From an uncultured Anaerolineales bacterium (GTDB lineage: Bacteria; Chloroflexota; Anaerolineae; Anaerolineales; UBA6663), in contig CALFZO010000108.1 in assembly GCA_937952305.1 (NCBI GenBank), forward strand, positions 33,980 through 97,979: a stretch of 64,000 bases of DNA, read 5' to 3'. Numbering within the stretch: the first letter of the stretch is position 1; each line of letters opens with the position of its first letter. The notes under the pieces are model-generated. The model made no database searches. It saw only the letters and a program-made list of their open reading frames with translations, and was not told the origin of the DNA. Shown here one piece after another: positions 19,578 to 29,563 of the stretch. The translations under genes and the position numbers were made by a program.

Positions 19578-21296
19578 ATGCAGCCCAGCGATCTGCAGAC
19601 CATCACGCACAAAGAACAAACCCAGCGTCAAAAGCACCGGGCGCGGCTGCTGTGCTGCGGCAGCACCGCGTGTTTGTCGTCGGGCGCGGCCGAGACCCGG
19701 GATACCCTGGCGCGCACGGTTAAACTGCACCAGCTCGGCCATGAGGTCCAGGTGATGACCACCGGCTGCCTGGGGCTGTGCAGCCGCGGGCCGCTGGTGA
19801 AGCTGCAGGAGCCGGGCCAGCCGGAGGTAACCTACGCCGGTGTCACCGCCGACGTGGCGCGCCGGATCGTCGAGGAACAGCTCATCCCGGACCTAGGCCC
19901 CTCGCCGGAGGCCGCCGACGCCGGTCCGCATGACCTGCCGCATCTGCGCGCGAGCGTGCACAAAGCCCGCGCCGCACGGTCGCTGCACGGCCATGTGCTG
20001 CCGGCCGAGCATCCCTTCTTCGCGCGGCAGCTCAAAGTGGTGCTGGCCCTCAACGGCCAGATCGACCCGGAGCGCCTCGAGGACTACATCGCCCACGGCG
20101 GTTACGGGGCGCTGGCCCGCGCCCTGACGACGATGACGCCGGACGGCGTGGTCGAGGCCATCACCCTGAGCGGCCTGCGCGGGCGCGGCGGGGCCGGCTT
20201 CCCGACTGGCGTGAAGTGGAAGAGCGTGCGCGGCGCGCCCGGCAACCGCAAGTACGTCATCGCCAACGGCGACGAGGGGGATCCGGGTGCGTACATGGAC
20301 CGCACCATGATGGAAGATCTGCCGCATCAGGTGCTGGAGGGCATGGCCCTGGCCGCCTATGCCGTCGGCGCACAGTCCGGCTACGTGTATGTGCGCGGAG
20401 AATATCCGCTGGCCGTTAAGCGCCTGGAGAAGTCCATCCGCGCCGCCTACCGGCAGGGCCTGCTCGGCCGGCAGATTTTCGGGACCGACTTCAGCTTCGA
20501 CGTCGACATCCGCATCGGCGCCGGCGCCTTCGTGTGCGGCGAGGAGACCGCGCTGATGGCGTCGGTGGAGGGCCGGCGCGGGATGCCGCGCATGCGCCCG
20601 CCTTACCCGGCCCAGAGCGGCCTGTGGGGCCGGCCGACGCTGATCAACAATGTCGAGACCTTCGCCAACATCGCCCCGATTCTGAACCGCGGCCCGGAGT
20701 GGTATGCCGGCATCGGCACTGAGAAGAGCAAGGGCACCAAGATCTTCGCCCTGGCCGGCAAACTGACCAACACCGGCTTGATCGAGGTGCCGATGGGCCT
20801 GACGCTGCGCGAGATCGTCTTCGACATCGGCGGCGGCATCCCGAACGGGCGGCGCTTCAAGGCCGTGCAGACTGGCGGGCCGTCCGGCGGCTGCATCCCG
20901 GCCGAGCACCTGGACGTGCCCGTGGACTATGACAGCCTGCGCGCGCTGGGCGCGATCATGGGCTCGGGCGGCATGATCATCATGGACGAGGACAGCAGCA
21001 TGCCGGACGTGGCGCGCTTCTTCATGGAGTTCTGCGCCGACGAGAGCTGCGGCAAGTGCGTGCCGTGCCGGGTGGGCACCACCCAGATGCACCGCCTGCT
21101 GCAGAAGATCGTGGCCGGCCAGGGCGGCCCCGCCGACCTGGCCAAACTGGAGCGCCTGGGCGACCTGGTCCGCCGCTCCAGCCTGTGCGCGCTGGGCCAG
21201 AGCGCGCCCAACCCGGTCTTGAGTACGCTCAAGTATTTCCGGCACGAGTATGACGCGCTGGTGGCCAGCGGGGCCGCGGCGAAGGAGCCGGCATGA
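19578..21296 (+). CDS. HoxF/FdsB-type NADH-FMN subunit (module 3)
   Basis: A 572-residue flavoprotein. The thioredoxin-like domain (CGSTAC and TGCLGLCSRGP) is followed by a linker of about 45 residues, longer than in modules 1 and 2 and rich in Ala, His and Pro. The NuoF core has GRGGAGFPTGVKW, NGDEGDPGAYMDR and SCGKCVPCR with a last Cys in SLCALGQ. In this operon it would reduce NAD+ with electrons from formate. GGAGG precedes the ATG. The stop overlaps the next gene by 4 bp. Confidence 0.91.
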   Translation: MQPSDLQTITHKEQTQRQKHRARLLCCGSTACLSSGAAETRDTLARTVKLHQLGHEVQVMTTGCLGLCSRGPLVKLQEPGQPEVTYAGVTADVARRIVEEQLIPDLGPSPEAADAGPHDLPHLRASVHKARAARSLHGHVLPAEHPFFARQLKVVLALNGQIDPERLEDYIAHGGYGALARALTTMTPDGVVEAITLSGLRGRGGAGFPTGVKWKSVRGAPGNRKYVIANGDEGDPGAYMDRTMMEDLPHQVLEGMALAAYAVGAQSGYVYVRGEYPLAVKRLEKSIRAAYRQGLLGRQIFGTDFSFDVDIRIGAGAFVCGEETALMASVEGRRGMPRMRPPYPAQSGLWGRPTLINNVETFANIAPILNRGPEWYAGIGTEKSKGTKIFALAGKLTNTGLIEVPMGLTLREIVFDIGGGIPNGRRFKAVQTGGPSGGCIPAEHLDVPVDYDSLRALGAIMGSGGMIIMDEDSSMPDVARFFMEFCADESCGKCVPCRVGTTQMHRLLQKIVAGQGGPADLAKLERLGDLVRRSSLCALGQSAPNPVLSTLKYFRHEYDALVASGAAAKEPA

Positions 21297-24118
21297 TCAC
21301 CCTGACCATTGACGGCCGGGCCATCACCGTCAAGCCCGGCACCACCGTCCTGGAGGCGGCCCTGGCGCACGGCGTGGACGTCCCGCGCCTGTGCTACCAC
21401 CCCGACCTCAAGCCGTCCGGCGGCTGCCGGCTGTGCAGCGTGGAGATCAAGGGCCGGCCCAACCCGGTGGCCAGCTGCGGTTTGGCGTGCGAGCCGGGAA
21501 TGGAAGTGACCACGCAGAGTGCGCCGCTGACCGCGCTGCGGCGCGACCTGATCGACCTGTTCCTGTCTGACCACCCGCTGCGCTGTGTGAGCTGCGACAA
21601 GGCCGGCGCCTGCGACCTGCAGCAGTACGCCTATCAGTACGGCCTGACCGAGACCAGCTACGATTTCCACCTCTCGCGCACGCTCTACCAGGACGACAAC
21701 CCGTTCTTCATCCGCGACCATCAATACTGCATCCTGTGCGGCAAGTGCGCGCGGGTGTGTGATGAAGTCGTGGGCGTCAACGCCATCGAGTATGTCGGGC
21801 GCGGCTTCGAGAGCCACGTCGCCACGCCCTTCGATGGGCCGATGATCAACAGCAGCTGCGTGTTCTGCGGCAGCTGCGTGCAGGTCTGCCCGACCGCGGC
21901 GCTGCTGCCGGTTTCGCGCCTGCGCCAGGGCCGCGAGTGGGAACTGCGGCACGTGCGCACCGTGTGCGGCTACTGCGGCGTCGGCTGCAAGCTGGAGTAT
22001 GCGCTCAAAGGCGGGAAGATCATCTACGCGCAGGGCTATCCGGAAGCGCCCGTCAACGGCGAATACCTGTGCACCAAGGGCCGCTTCGGCTGGGATTTCG
22101 CCACCCACTCAGACCGGCTGACCCGGCCGTTGGTGCGCCGGGACTTCGCCGCCGCCCACGGCTTGACGGTCCCCACCAACGGCGGCGGCGACTTCGTGCC
22201 GGTGCCGTGGGACACGGCGCTGGACCTGGTGGCCGAACAGCTGGCTCAGACCGTGCACGCGCACGGCGCGGAAGCCGTGGCCGGGCTGGCCTCGGCCCGC
22301 TGCACGAACGAGGAGAACTATCTCTTCCAGAAGTTCTTCCGCGCCACACTCGGCACCAACAACGTCGATCACTGCGCGCGTCTGTGCCATGCCAGCTCGG
22401 TCACCGGCCTCGGGATCGCCTTTGGCAGCGGCGCGATGACCAACCCTATCCAGGATGTGCGCCACGCCGACTGCCTCTTCATCACCGGCTCCAACACCGC
22501 CGAAAGCCACCCGGTCATCAGCTACGAGGTGGTCCGGGCCGTGAAGTCCGGGGCCAACCTGCTCATCGTCGATCCGCGCCGCATCCCGCTGGTGGACCAC
22601 GCTACCCTCTGGCTGCAGCCCAAGCCCGGCACCGACCAGTGGGTGTTTATGGCGATGGCGCACGTCATCGTCCAGGAAGGCCTGCTGGACCAGGCCTTCA
22701 TCGACGCCCGCACGGAGGGCTACGACGCCTTTCGCGAGAGCGTGGCGGCCGTCACGCCGGAAGCGGCGGCGCTGCAAGCCGGCGTCAAGGCCGAAGACAT
22801 CGTCCGGGCGGCGCGCATGTACGCGCTCGGCCAGCGCGCTTTCGGCCAGTCCGTGTACGAGGGGCGCGGCCACGCGGCTATCTTGTACGCCATGGGCATC
22901 ACCCAGCGCCGCAACGGCACCGACCTGGTGCTGACGCTGGCCAACCTGGCGCTGCTCACCGGCCAGGTGGGCAAGCCGTCCACGGGCATCAACCCGCTGC
23001 GCGGCCAATCCAACGTGCAGGGCGCCTGCGACGTCGGCGGCCTGCCGGATGTGCTGCCCGGCTATCAGAAAGTGACCGACGCCGCCAAGCGCCAAGCCGT
23101 GGCCGCGCGCTGGGGGCTGGCGGACCTGCCGGCCAAGCCGGGGCTGACGGTGACCGAGATGATGCCGGCCATTTTGGACGGCCGCCTGCACGCCCTGTAC
23201 GTGATGGGCGAGAACCCGATGCTCTCCGACCCGAATCTCGAGCACGTCGAGCACGCCCTGAAGGCCCTGGATTTGTTGGTGGTGCAGGACATCTTCCTGA
23301 GCGAGACGGCGCAGCTGGCGCACGTGGTGCTGCCGGCGGCGGCCTGGCTGGAGAAGGACGGCACCAAGACCAACACCGAGCGGCGCGTGCAGCTGCTGCA
23401 GCCGGTGCTGGCCGCGCCCGGCGAAGCCAAGCCGGACTGGTGGGTCGTGCAGGAGATCGCGCGGCGCGTGGAAGCGCGGCGGGACCGCTCCGCGAGACGA
23501 ACGACGGACGACGAGAGTCCTTCGGCCTCGGTCCATCGGCCTTGGTCCTTCACCACCACCGCCCAGATCGCCGACGAGCTGGCCGACGTCACCCCCAGCT
23601 ATCGCGGCATCCGGCAGGCGCGGCTGCACGGCGCCGGCCTGTGCTGGCCGTGCCCGACCGATGACCATCCGGGCACGCCGATCCTGCACACCGAGAAGTT
23701 CACGCGCGGGCTGGGACACTTCAGCGCCGTTCCGCTGCAAGGGCCGGTGGAATTGCCGGACGCCGAGTATCCGTTCATCCTGAGCACGGGGCGGGTCCTG
23801 TATCAGTATCACACCGGCACGATGACGCGGCGCAGCGGGCCGCTGTCCTGGCGCACGCCGGAGGGCTGGGTGGAACTGAACCGCCAGGACGCCGAGCGCG
23901 TCGGGGTGGAAGATGGCGGCGCCGTGATCGTGCGCAGCCGGCGCGGCGTGGTGCATACTGCGGCCAGGCTGACGGAGCACGTGCCGCCCGGCGTGGTCTT
24001 CTTGGCCTTCCATTGGAGCGAAGCTCCGGCCAATCGCCTGACGCAGGACACGGCGCTGGACCCGCTGGCCAAGATCCCGGAATTCAAGGTCAGCGCCGTG
24101 CAGGTGGAGAGGGCCTGA
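21293..24118 (+). CDS. fdhA: NAD-linked formate dehydrogenase alpha subunit with HoxU-like N-terminus
   Basis: A 941-residue two-part protein. Residues 1-220 are a HoxU/NuoG-like module with a [2Fe-2S] site (CYHPDLKPSGGCRLC), the His/Cys site HPLRCVSCDKAGAC and two ferredoxin sites (CILCGKCARVC, CVFCGSCVQVCP). From about 225 comes the molybdo/tungstopterin domain with CGYCGVGC and, as the expected metal ligand, Cys365 in HCARLCHASSV. The C-terminal dinucleotide-binding domain is complete. It oxidises formate or reduces CO2. Near residue 735 it carries an insertion of about 13-20 residues (RRTTDDESPSAS), absent from the second copy at 31624. Confidence 0.93.
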   Translation: MITLTIDGRAITVKPGTTVLEAALAHGVDVPRLCYHPDLKPSGGCRLCSVEIKGRPNPVASCGLACEPGMEVTTQSAPLTALRRDLIDLFLSDHPLRCVSCDKAGACDLQQYAYQYGLTETSYDFHLSRTLYQDDNPFFIRDHQYCILCGKCARVCDEVVGVNAIEYVGRGFESHVATPFDGPMINSSCVFCGSCVQVCPTAALLPVSRLRQGREWELRHVRTVCGYCGVGCKLEYALKGGKIIYAQGYPEAPVNGEYLCTKGRFGWDFATHSDRLTRPLVRRDFAAAHGLTVPTNGGGDFVPVPWDTALDLVAEQLAQTVHAHGAEAVAGLASARCTNEENYLFQKFFRATLGTNNVDHCARLCHASSVTGLGIAFGSGAMTNPIQDVRHADCLFITGSNTAESHPVISYEVVRAVKSGANLLIVDPRRIPLVDHATLWLQPKPGTDQWVFMAMAHVIVQEGLLDQAFIDARTEGYDAFRESVAAVTPEAAALQAGVKAEDIVRAARMYALGQRAFGQSVYEGRGHAAILYAMGITQRRNGTDLVLTLANLALLTGQVGKPSTGINPLRGQSNVQGACDVGGLPDVLPGYQKVTDAAKRQAVAARWGLADLPAKPGLTVTEMMPAILDGRLHALYVMGENPMLSDPNLEHVEHALKALDLLVVQDIFLSETAQLAHVVLPAAAWLEKDGTKTNTERRVQLLQPVLAAPGEAKPDWWVVQEIARRVEARRDRSARRTTDDESPSASVHRPWSFTTTAQIADELADVTPSYRGIRQARLHGAGLCWPCPTDDHPGTPILHTEKFTRGLGHFSAVPLQGPVELPDAEYPFILSTGRVLYQYHTGTMTRRSGPLSWRTPEGWVELNRQDAERVGVEDGGAVIVRSRRGVVHTAARLTEHVPPGVVFLAFHWSEAPANRLTQDTALDPLAKIPEFKVSAVQVERA
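23485..23548 (+). repeat. In-frame insertion inside fdhA, repeat-like
   Basis: About 40-60 bp with a purine-rich ACGA/ACGG stutter then a pyrimidine-rich half, unlike the surrounding codon pattern. Aligned by eye with the second formate dehydrogenase (EARLGRPTSARWDY region), it adds about 13 codons without breaking the frame. The exact edges are uncertain. Confidence 0.5.
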
Positions 24119-24152
24119 AGCGGCCGCGCCGCACGGAAACCTTCGGCACCAG

Positions 24153-24184
24153 AGCTGGCTCGCGTGACTGCGGGCCAGCTTTTT
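24153..24184 (+). terminator. Terminator after the formate dehydrogenase module
   Basis: A 7-bp stem AGCTGGC/GCCAGCT with a 14-nt loop runs directly into TTTTTG. It ends the module 3 operon. Confidence 0.8.
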
Positions 24185-24203
24185 GTTGTATCCGCATCAC
24201 AAC
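24185..24203 (+). promoter_or_regulatory. Inverted repeat GTTGT-N9-ACAAC upstream of module 4
   Basis: GTTGT and ACAAC flank a 9-bp spacer, with TCACAA on the right side resembling one Rex half site. The overall spacing does not fit Rex. It lies 80 bp before the start of the NuoE-NuoF fusion gene, next to the preceding terminator. Confidence 0.3.
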
Positions 24204-24282
24204 CTCTTTCTGGAAAGTTTGTCTGGAGGCCCCTCCAAAATCCGAGTAAACTAGGTGTGTTCTAGCTCTCACTGGAGGTGGT

Positions 24283-26043
24283 GTGGCCGAATCTCTGGCG
24301 CCTGATCTGGATCTCACGCCGCTGCAGCCGATCCTGGAGCGCTTCGCGCCCCAGGGCCGGGCGGCATTGCTGCCGGCCCTGCACGAAGCGCAGGCCCTCT
24401 ACGGTTACCTGGCCGAGCCGATCGCGGCCGCTGTCGGCCGCGCGCTGGGCGTGCCGCTGGCGGACGTGCACGGCGTCATCGACTTCTACGCCCTGTTCTA
24501 CCGCGAGCCGGTGGGCCGCACGGTGGTGCGCGTCTGCACCGACCCCGCCTGCTGGATGCGCGGCGCGGATGAGGTGCTGGCGGCGGCCTGCCGCACGGCC
24601 GGCGTTGAGGTCGGCGGGACCTCGGCCGACGGCGCTTATACCATCGAACGCTCCCCGTGCCTGGGCCTGTGCAACGTCGGCCCGTCCGTCAACGTCACCT
24701 TCAATGATCCCGCGCCGGCGCAGGTGCGCTCCTTCGCGCATGTCAGCGCCGAGACCCTGGCCGACGTGCTGGCCGGCCGCGGGCGCGCCCCGGACGACTA
24801 CGTGGGCGGCGATCTGTGCATCGTCACGGCGTTGTGCGGGCGCGGCCGGCGCATGACGCTGACCGAGTATCATGCGGTGGGCGGGATGCAGGCCGTGCGC
24901 CGCATCCTGGGCAGCCGGATGCCGCCGCTGGAGGTGGTGGACCTGGTCAACCGCGCCACGTTGCTCGGACGCGGCGGCGCCGCCTTCCCGACGGCGATCA
25001 AGTGGGAGGGGGCGGCCCGCGCGCCGGGCGGTCCCAAGTACTTCGTCATCAACGCCGACGAGTCCGAGCCGGGCACGTTCAAGGACCGCGTGCTGATGGA
25101 GGGCGACCCCTGCCGCATCCTGGAGGGCGCCATCCTGGGCGCGTACGCCATCGGCGCGAACCAGGCCTACTTCTACATCCGCGGCGAATACCCGGCCGCC
25201 CTCGAGCGCGTGCAAGCCGCCATCGCCGAATGCCGGGCGGCCGGCTACCTGGGCCAGAACGTCCTCGGTTCCGGGTTCGACCTGGACATCGAAGTGCGCG
25301 CCGGCGCCGGCGCCTACATCTGCGGCGAGGAGACGGCGCTGTTTGAGTCCATCGAGGGCAAGCGCGGCTTTCCGCGCGTCAAGCCGCCCTTCCCGGCCAC
25401 CCACGGCTTGTTTGGCCGGCCGACGGCCATCAACAATGTCGAGACGCTGGCCAAGATCCCGTACATCGTCAACCACGGCTGGGAGTCGTTCAAGCATTTC
25501 GGCACCGACCGCTCCACCGGCCCCAAGCTGTTCTGCGTCTCCGGCGATGTGGCCCGGCCGGGCCTGTACGAGGTGCCGTTCGGCGTCACGATCCGGCACA
25601 TGCTCGACGACCTGGCCGGCGGCGTCATCGGCGGCGGGCTGCGCGCCATCCTGTTCGGCGGGGCGTCCGGCGCCTTTGCCACTGAACAGCACCTGGACGT
25701 GAAGCTGTCCTTTGAGGATCTGCGCGCCGCCGGGTTGCCGTTGGGCTCGGGCGTGGTGATGGTCTTCAACGATACGCGTGATATGCGCGAGGTGCTGCGC
25801 CGCCTGGGGCGCTTCTTCGCGCACGAAAGCTGCGGCAAGTGTTACCCGTGCCAACTGGGCACCCAGCGCCAGGCCGAGGTGTTGACGCGCCTGGCCGACG
25901 GCCGGCCGCTGACCGGCGACCGGGCGCGGCTGCAGGACGTGGGCTGGACGATGACCGAAGCATCGCTGTGCGGCCTCGGGCAGACGGCGGCCAGCGCCGT
26001 GCTGAGCGCCCTGCGCCTGTGGCCGGAACTCTTCCCGGCCTGA
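24283..26043 (+). CDS. NuoE-NuoF fusion, NADH-binding diaphorase subunit (module 4)
   Basis: A 586-residue protein joining a NuoE-like [2Fe-2S] domain (residues 1-170; CTDPAC and CLGLCNVGP) to a NuoF core (from about 190). The core motifs GRGGAAFPTAIKW, NADESEPGTFKDR and SCGKCYPCQ are a different variant from modules 1-3, so this copy belongs to another branch, of the kind found with formate dehydrogenases. The GTG start is placed by GGAGGT. It would bind NADH and FMN. No catalytic subunit follows directly; the formate dehydrogenase at 31624 is a candidate partner. Confidence 0.88.
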   Translation: MAESLAPDLDLTPLQPILERFAPQGRAALLPALHEAQALYGYLAEPIAAAVGRALGVPLADVHGVIDFYALFYREPVGRTVVRVCTDPACWMRGADEVLAAACRTAGVEVGGTSADGAYTIERSPCLGLCNVGPSVNVTFNDPAPAQVRSFAHVSAETLADVLAGRGRAPDDYVGGDLCIVTALCGRGRRMTLTEYHAVGGMQAVRRILGSRMPPLEVVDLVNRATLLGRGGAAFPTAIKWEGAARAPGGPKYFVINADESEPGTFKDRVLMEGDPCRILEGAILGAYAIGANQAYFYIRGEYPAALERVQAAIAECRAAGYLGQNVLGSGFDLDIEVRAGAGAYICGEETALFESIEGKRGFPRVKPPFPATHGLFGRPTAINNVETLAKIPYIVNHGWESFKHFGTDRSTGPKLFCVSGDVARPGLYEVPFGVTIRHMLDDLAGGVIGGGLRAILFGGASGAFATEQHLDVKLSFEDLRAAGLPLGSGVVMVFNDTRDMREVLRRLGRFFAHESCGKCYPCQLGTQRQAEVLTRLADGRPLTGDRARLQDVGWTMTEASLCGLGQTAASAVLSALRLWPELFPA

Positions 26044-26109
26044 GCGCGGCCCGGCGGCGACATGCCTGACTCCGGCCCGGCCCTGCGGCCCGGCCTTGGC
26101 GGAGGTGGA

Positions 26110-26515
26110 ATGACCAACCCTTTGAACCCGCTCGCTTTCGTCATCGAGGATGACGCGGATATCGCCGGCTTTCTGGCCGAGGCCTTGCGCAGCGCCGGCT
26201 TCGACGTCGAGGTGTCGGCCGACGGCCGGCGCGCCCTGCAGCGCCTGGCCGAGATCCGGCCGGATGCCATCGTCCTGGATCTGAACCTGCCGCACGTCTC
26301 GGGCGAGACGATCCTGCGCTTTATCCGCGCCGACGAGCGCCTGGCGCGCATCCGTGTGATCCTGACTACGGCCGAAGCCCAGCACGCCGAGGCCATCAAG
26401 GACGACGCCGACCTGGTGCTGCTGAAACCGATCAGCTACACCCAGCTGCGCGACCTGGCGCAGCGCATCCGCTCGCTGGTGCTGCGCGACGACTCGCTCT
26501 CCCCCAAGGCGCCGC

Positions 26516-26526
<11 letters not shown>
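26110..26526 (+). CDS. Single-domain response regulator (CheY-like)
   Basis: A 138-residue receiver domain with no output domain. The acidic pocket is Glu13-Asp14, the phosphoacceptor Asp57 in AIVLDLNLP, the conserved Thr is in ILTTA, and Lys106 lies in LLKPIS. GGAGGTG precedes the ATG at 26110; a start at 26062 would add 16 Gly/Pro-rich residues. It lies between two redox genes and overlaps the next by 11 bp, so it is part of the operon. No histidine kinase is present in the window. Its role could be protein-protein signalling to the redox complex, which is inference. Confidence 0.9.
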
Positions 26527-27214
<688 letters not shown>

Positions 27215-27229
27215 GGCCGGCCGGGGAAA

Positions 27230-28636
27230 TCAGCGGCGGACGACGGGCAGGAGCACGAAGAAGAACACGTCGTTGGAGCCGGTCGCCTGGGTGGCGGTCG
27301 GCGTCAGGGTGGCGGTCGCTGTGCCCGCGGGCCCGGCGGTCAGGGTGGCGGTGGCGGTCGCTGTGCTGGTACGGGTGGCCGTCGCCGTCGGTGTGGCGGT
27401 GCGCGTCAGCGTGGGCGGCGAGGTGGCGGTGGGGCCGCCGGAGCCGGCGTTGGCCAGCGGGTTATCGGCGGTCCAGTCGCGCGGCCGCAGGGTGAAGGCC
27501 GTGCGGTGGGCGTTCATGTAGATCTCGTCTTCTTCGATGGGCAGGTGGTGGAAAGCCACGCCATACCACAACACCAGGTCCGCGCCGGACAGGCTCTGGC
27601 CGTTGACGAAGCTGGCCAGGTTCTCGCCGCAGCCGCCGCTGGTCGGGTTGTGCGACGCCCATTGCTCGCAGGCGTTGTAGACGGTGACGTAGAACTCGTT
27701 CTGGGTGAACGGCTCATAGGCCGGCCCGCGGAAGACGTTGGACGACTCAGGCAAGAGTTCGTAAGAGATCGGGTGCCCGTCGGCGTTCTCCACAGAGCTG
27801 TCCTTGATGCGCCAGAAGCGAAAGGCCGTGGCGTCCACCTGGCGGCCGGCCTCGGTGCCGAGCTCATTAACGTTCAGGGTCCAGCTGTTCCGGGTGGGGC
27901 TGGGCGTGAAGTCGATCTCCTCGACGACATCGTTAGCGGAGCCGTCCACGTCGAAATCCAGGCGCCAGTAGTAATTGTGCGTGTGGGCGATGCCGAAGCG
28001 GCTGTTCAGGCTGTCCAGGGGCCAGCCGTAATCCGGGTTGGCGCCCGTGCGCTGCAGCTGCCCGGTGGCGCGCACCGCCGGTTCGATGGCGCCATCATCC
28101 GAGAACGTCCACTCGACGATGTAATTGTACTCGCCGATCTTGGAGACGCTGAACAGGTTGAGCGCGTACCCTTGCAGCTGAGTGGAGGCGTGCTTGTACG
28201 CGTAGCCGCGGTTCACGGTGGTCCGGCAGAGCATGTCCTTGCCCTGGTCCGCCAGCAGCGTGCCGCTCGGGCAGTCGGCGGGGGCCAGATCCAGCAGGCG
28301 ATCGCCGCCCAGGCCGTAGTCGGAGACGTCGTGAAAGCGGGCGCCGTTGTCGTCGTAGGGGACGTGGATCTGGGCCATGCTCGCCTGCGCCAGGACCAGC
28401 CGGGCTGTGCCGCCGGGCGGCGTGAAGGTGACGTCGTGCAGGACGATGCCCTCGTTGAGGCGCGGCTCCCAGCACATCGTCCAGCGCGCACCCGTCGGCA
28501 GGGTCATATCCACTTTGTAAGTGGCCGAGCAGTTGCCGGACGATTGGGCCGCCGTCCAGCGCGCGCCCACCACCAGGAGCAGCCAGGCGGCGGCGACGAC
28601 GGCCAGACCGGCCCAGGTGAAGCGCGGCCTCTTCAT
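27230..28636 (-). CDS. Copper amine oxidase-like catalytic domain protein, secreted
   Basis: A 468-residue protein with an N-terminal signal/anchor (residues 8-30). The body matches the copper amine oxidase catalytic domain: VPYDDNGARFHDVSDYGLGG (candidate base Asp103), IGEYNYIVEWTF at the topaquinone site (Tyr170), AHTHNYYWRLD with copper ligands His218 and His220, and a third His in GVAFHHLP. The topaquinone consensus N-Y-D/E reads E-Y-N here, so cofactor formation is doubtful. A Thr/Ala-rich linker then leads to the hydrophobic end DVFFFVLLPVVRR. GGAGG precedes the ATG, which overlaps the stop of the upstream gene. The family's N-terminal domains are in that gene. Confidence 0.72.
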   Translation of the reverse strand: MKRPRFTWAGLAVVAAAWLLLVVGARWTAAQSSGNCSATYKVDMTLPTGARWTMCWEPRLNEGIVLHDVTFTPPGGTARLVLAQASMAQIHVPYDDNGARFHDVSDYGLGGDRLLDLAPADCPSGTLLADQGKDMLCRTTVNRGYAYKHASTQLQGYALNLFSVSKIGEYNYIVEWTFSDDGAIEPAVRATGQLQRTGANPDYGWPLDSLNSRFGIAHTHNYYWRLDFDVDGSANDVVEEIDFTPSPTRNSWTLNVNELGTEAGRQVDATAFRFWRIKDSSVENADGHPISYELLPESSNVFRGPAYEPFTQNEFYVTVYNACEQWASHNPTSGGCGENLASFVNGQSLSGADLVLWYGVAFHHLPIEEDEIYMNAHRTAFTLRPRDWTADNPLANAGSGGPTATSPPTLTRTATPTATATRTSTATATATLTAGPAGTATATLTPTATQATGSNDVFFFVLLPVVRR

Positions 28637-29352
28637 GGCTGCGCCTCCGGGGAAAAGAAGCCGCTGGCGCTGGCCACGCGGTCCGCGGACAAGTCGACGA
28701 TCGGCAGCAGGTCGATCAACACGTCCCCCTGGGTGGCGATGAGCAGTTGGGCGCAGCGCCGGCGCCCGCACTCGGCGGCCGCGCCGAGCGGCACATCCGG
28801 CATGGCGCTGGCGCGGAAGATCAGGGCGCGGTATTTCAACTGCTGCTCCGGCTGATCCAGGGCGGCGCCGGTGACGGCCTGGAACTGGCGGCGCAGCGCA
28901 CCGCCGGCGACGGGATCGGCCAGCACGCGTTGATAGGCCGCGGCCACCTCGGCCTCGGTCAACGGCAGCTGCACCTCCTGGAGGGTCTCCACGGCGCTGA
29001 CGGTGCGCGCGCTCAGATCCACCAGCACATGCAGCAGCTGATCTTGGTTATAGTTGTAGACGTAGACGTCGGCGCGGCGCGCCCAACTGCCAAACTGCGT
29101 GACCGATTTGGGCTCGTCGTGGCGTTCCACGAGCAGGACGGCCGTGCGCTGGCCCCGGATCAGGCTTTGGACCTGGTCGTGCGCCAGCGCCAGCGTGTAC
29201 GCGGTCTGCTGCTCTTCCAGCGACAATGGGTCGTAGCCGGTGAGAGACGTGAACAAGCGCTCAGGCGAGGCCCAGACCAGGGTTGTGATGAGCAGGATCA
29301 GACCGACCGATCCGACGGGGATGAGCCGCCGCAGCAGGGGCCAGAGTTTCAT
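28633..29352 (-). CDS. Membrane-anchored protein resembling copper amine oxidase N-terminal domains
   Basis: A 239-residue protein with one N-terminal helix (about 10-30) and a globular domain. The segment DPLSLEEQQTAYTLAL, then VLLVERHDEPKSV, RRADVYVYN and VDLSARTVSAVETL, follows the pattern of the small N2/N3 domains that precede the catalytic domain in copper amine oxidases. Its stop overlaps the start of the catalytic-domain gene by 4 bp. I infer that the two genes encode a split enzyme or paired subunits. By itself the domain match is moderate. Confidence 0.55.
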   Translation of the reverse strand: MKLWPLLRRLIPVGSVGLILLITTLVWASPERLFTSLTGYDPLSLEEQQTAYTLALAHDQVQSLIRGQRTAVLLVERHDEPKSVTQFGSWARRADVYVYNYNQDQLLHVLVDLSARTVSAVETLQEVQLPLTEAEVAAAYQRVLADPVAGGALRRQFQAVTGAALDQPEQQLKYRALIFRASAMPDVPLGAAAECGRRRCAQLLIATQGDVLIDLLPIVDLSADRVASASGFFSPEAQP

Positions 29353-29475
29353 ATGGGCCTCATCTGTTTGACAGAAAACATGCCGGCAACAGACTAAGGT
29401 TAGAAAGATAGCCTTATTTCGACAATAAGAAATTGGTCAGTCTTGCGGCCGAGGGCGGCCAAAAATCCAGACAAG

Positions 29476-29481
29476 TATAAT
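29476..29481 (+). promoter_or_regulatory. -10 box upstream of the EamA-type transporter gene
   Basis: TATAAT in the 211-bp divergent gap between the minus-strand amine oxidase-like pair and the plus-strand transporter, 82 bp before its start codon. No clear -35 is seen. Confidence 0.4.
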
Positions 29482-29563
29482 CGGAATTACTGGCGATGAT
29501 TGTGGAATTGCCCGCTGTAACGGGCCCAGGCCGGAGCTGGGGGCTGACGCGAGGGAGCGCTGC

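Noticed and set aside
22385..22387. Possible selenocysteine site in formate dehydrogenase
   Set aside because: The metal-ligand codon is TGC (Cys) here and TGT (Cys) at 32074 in the second copy, so no UGA recoding is needed.
27293..27420. GT-rich repeated stretch on the plus strand within the amine oxidase-like gene
   Set aside because: It is the coding sequence for the Thr/Ala-rich linker on the minus strand and not a separate repeat element.
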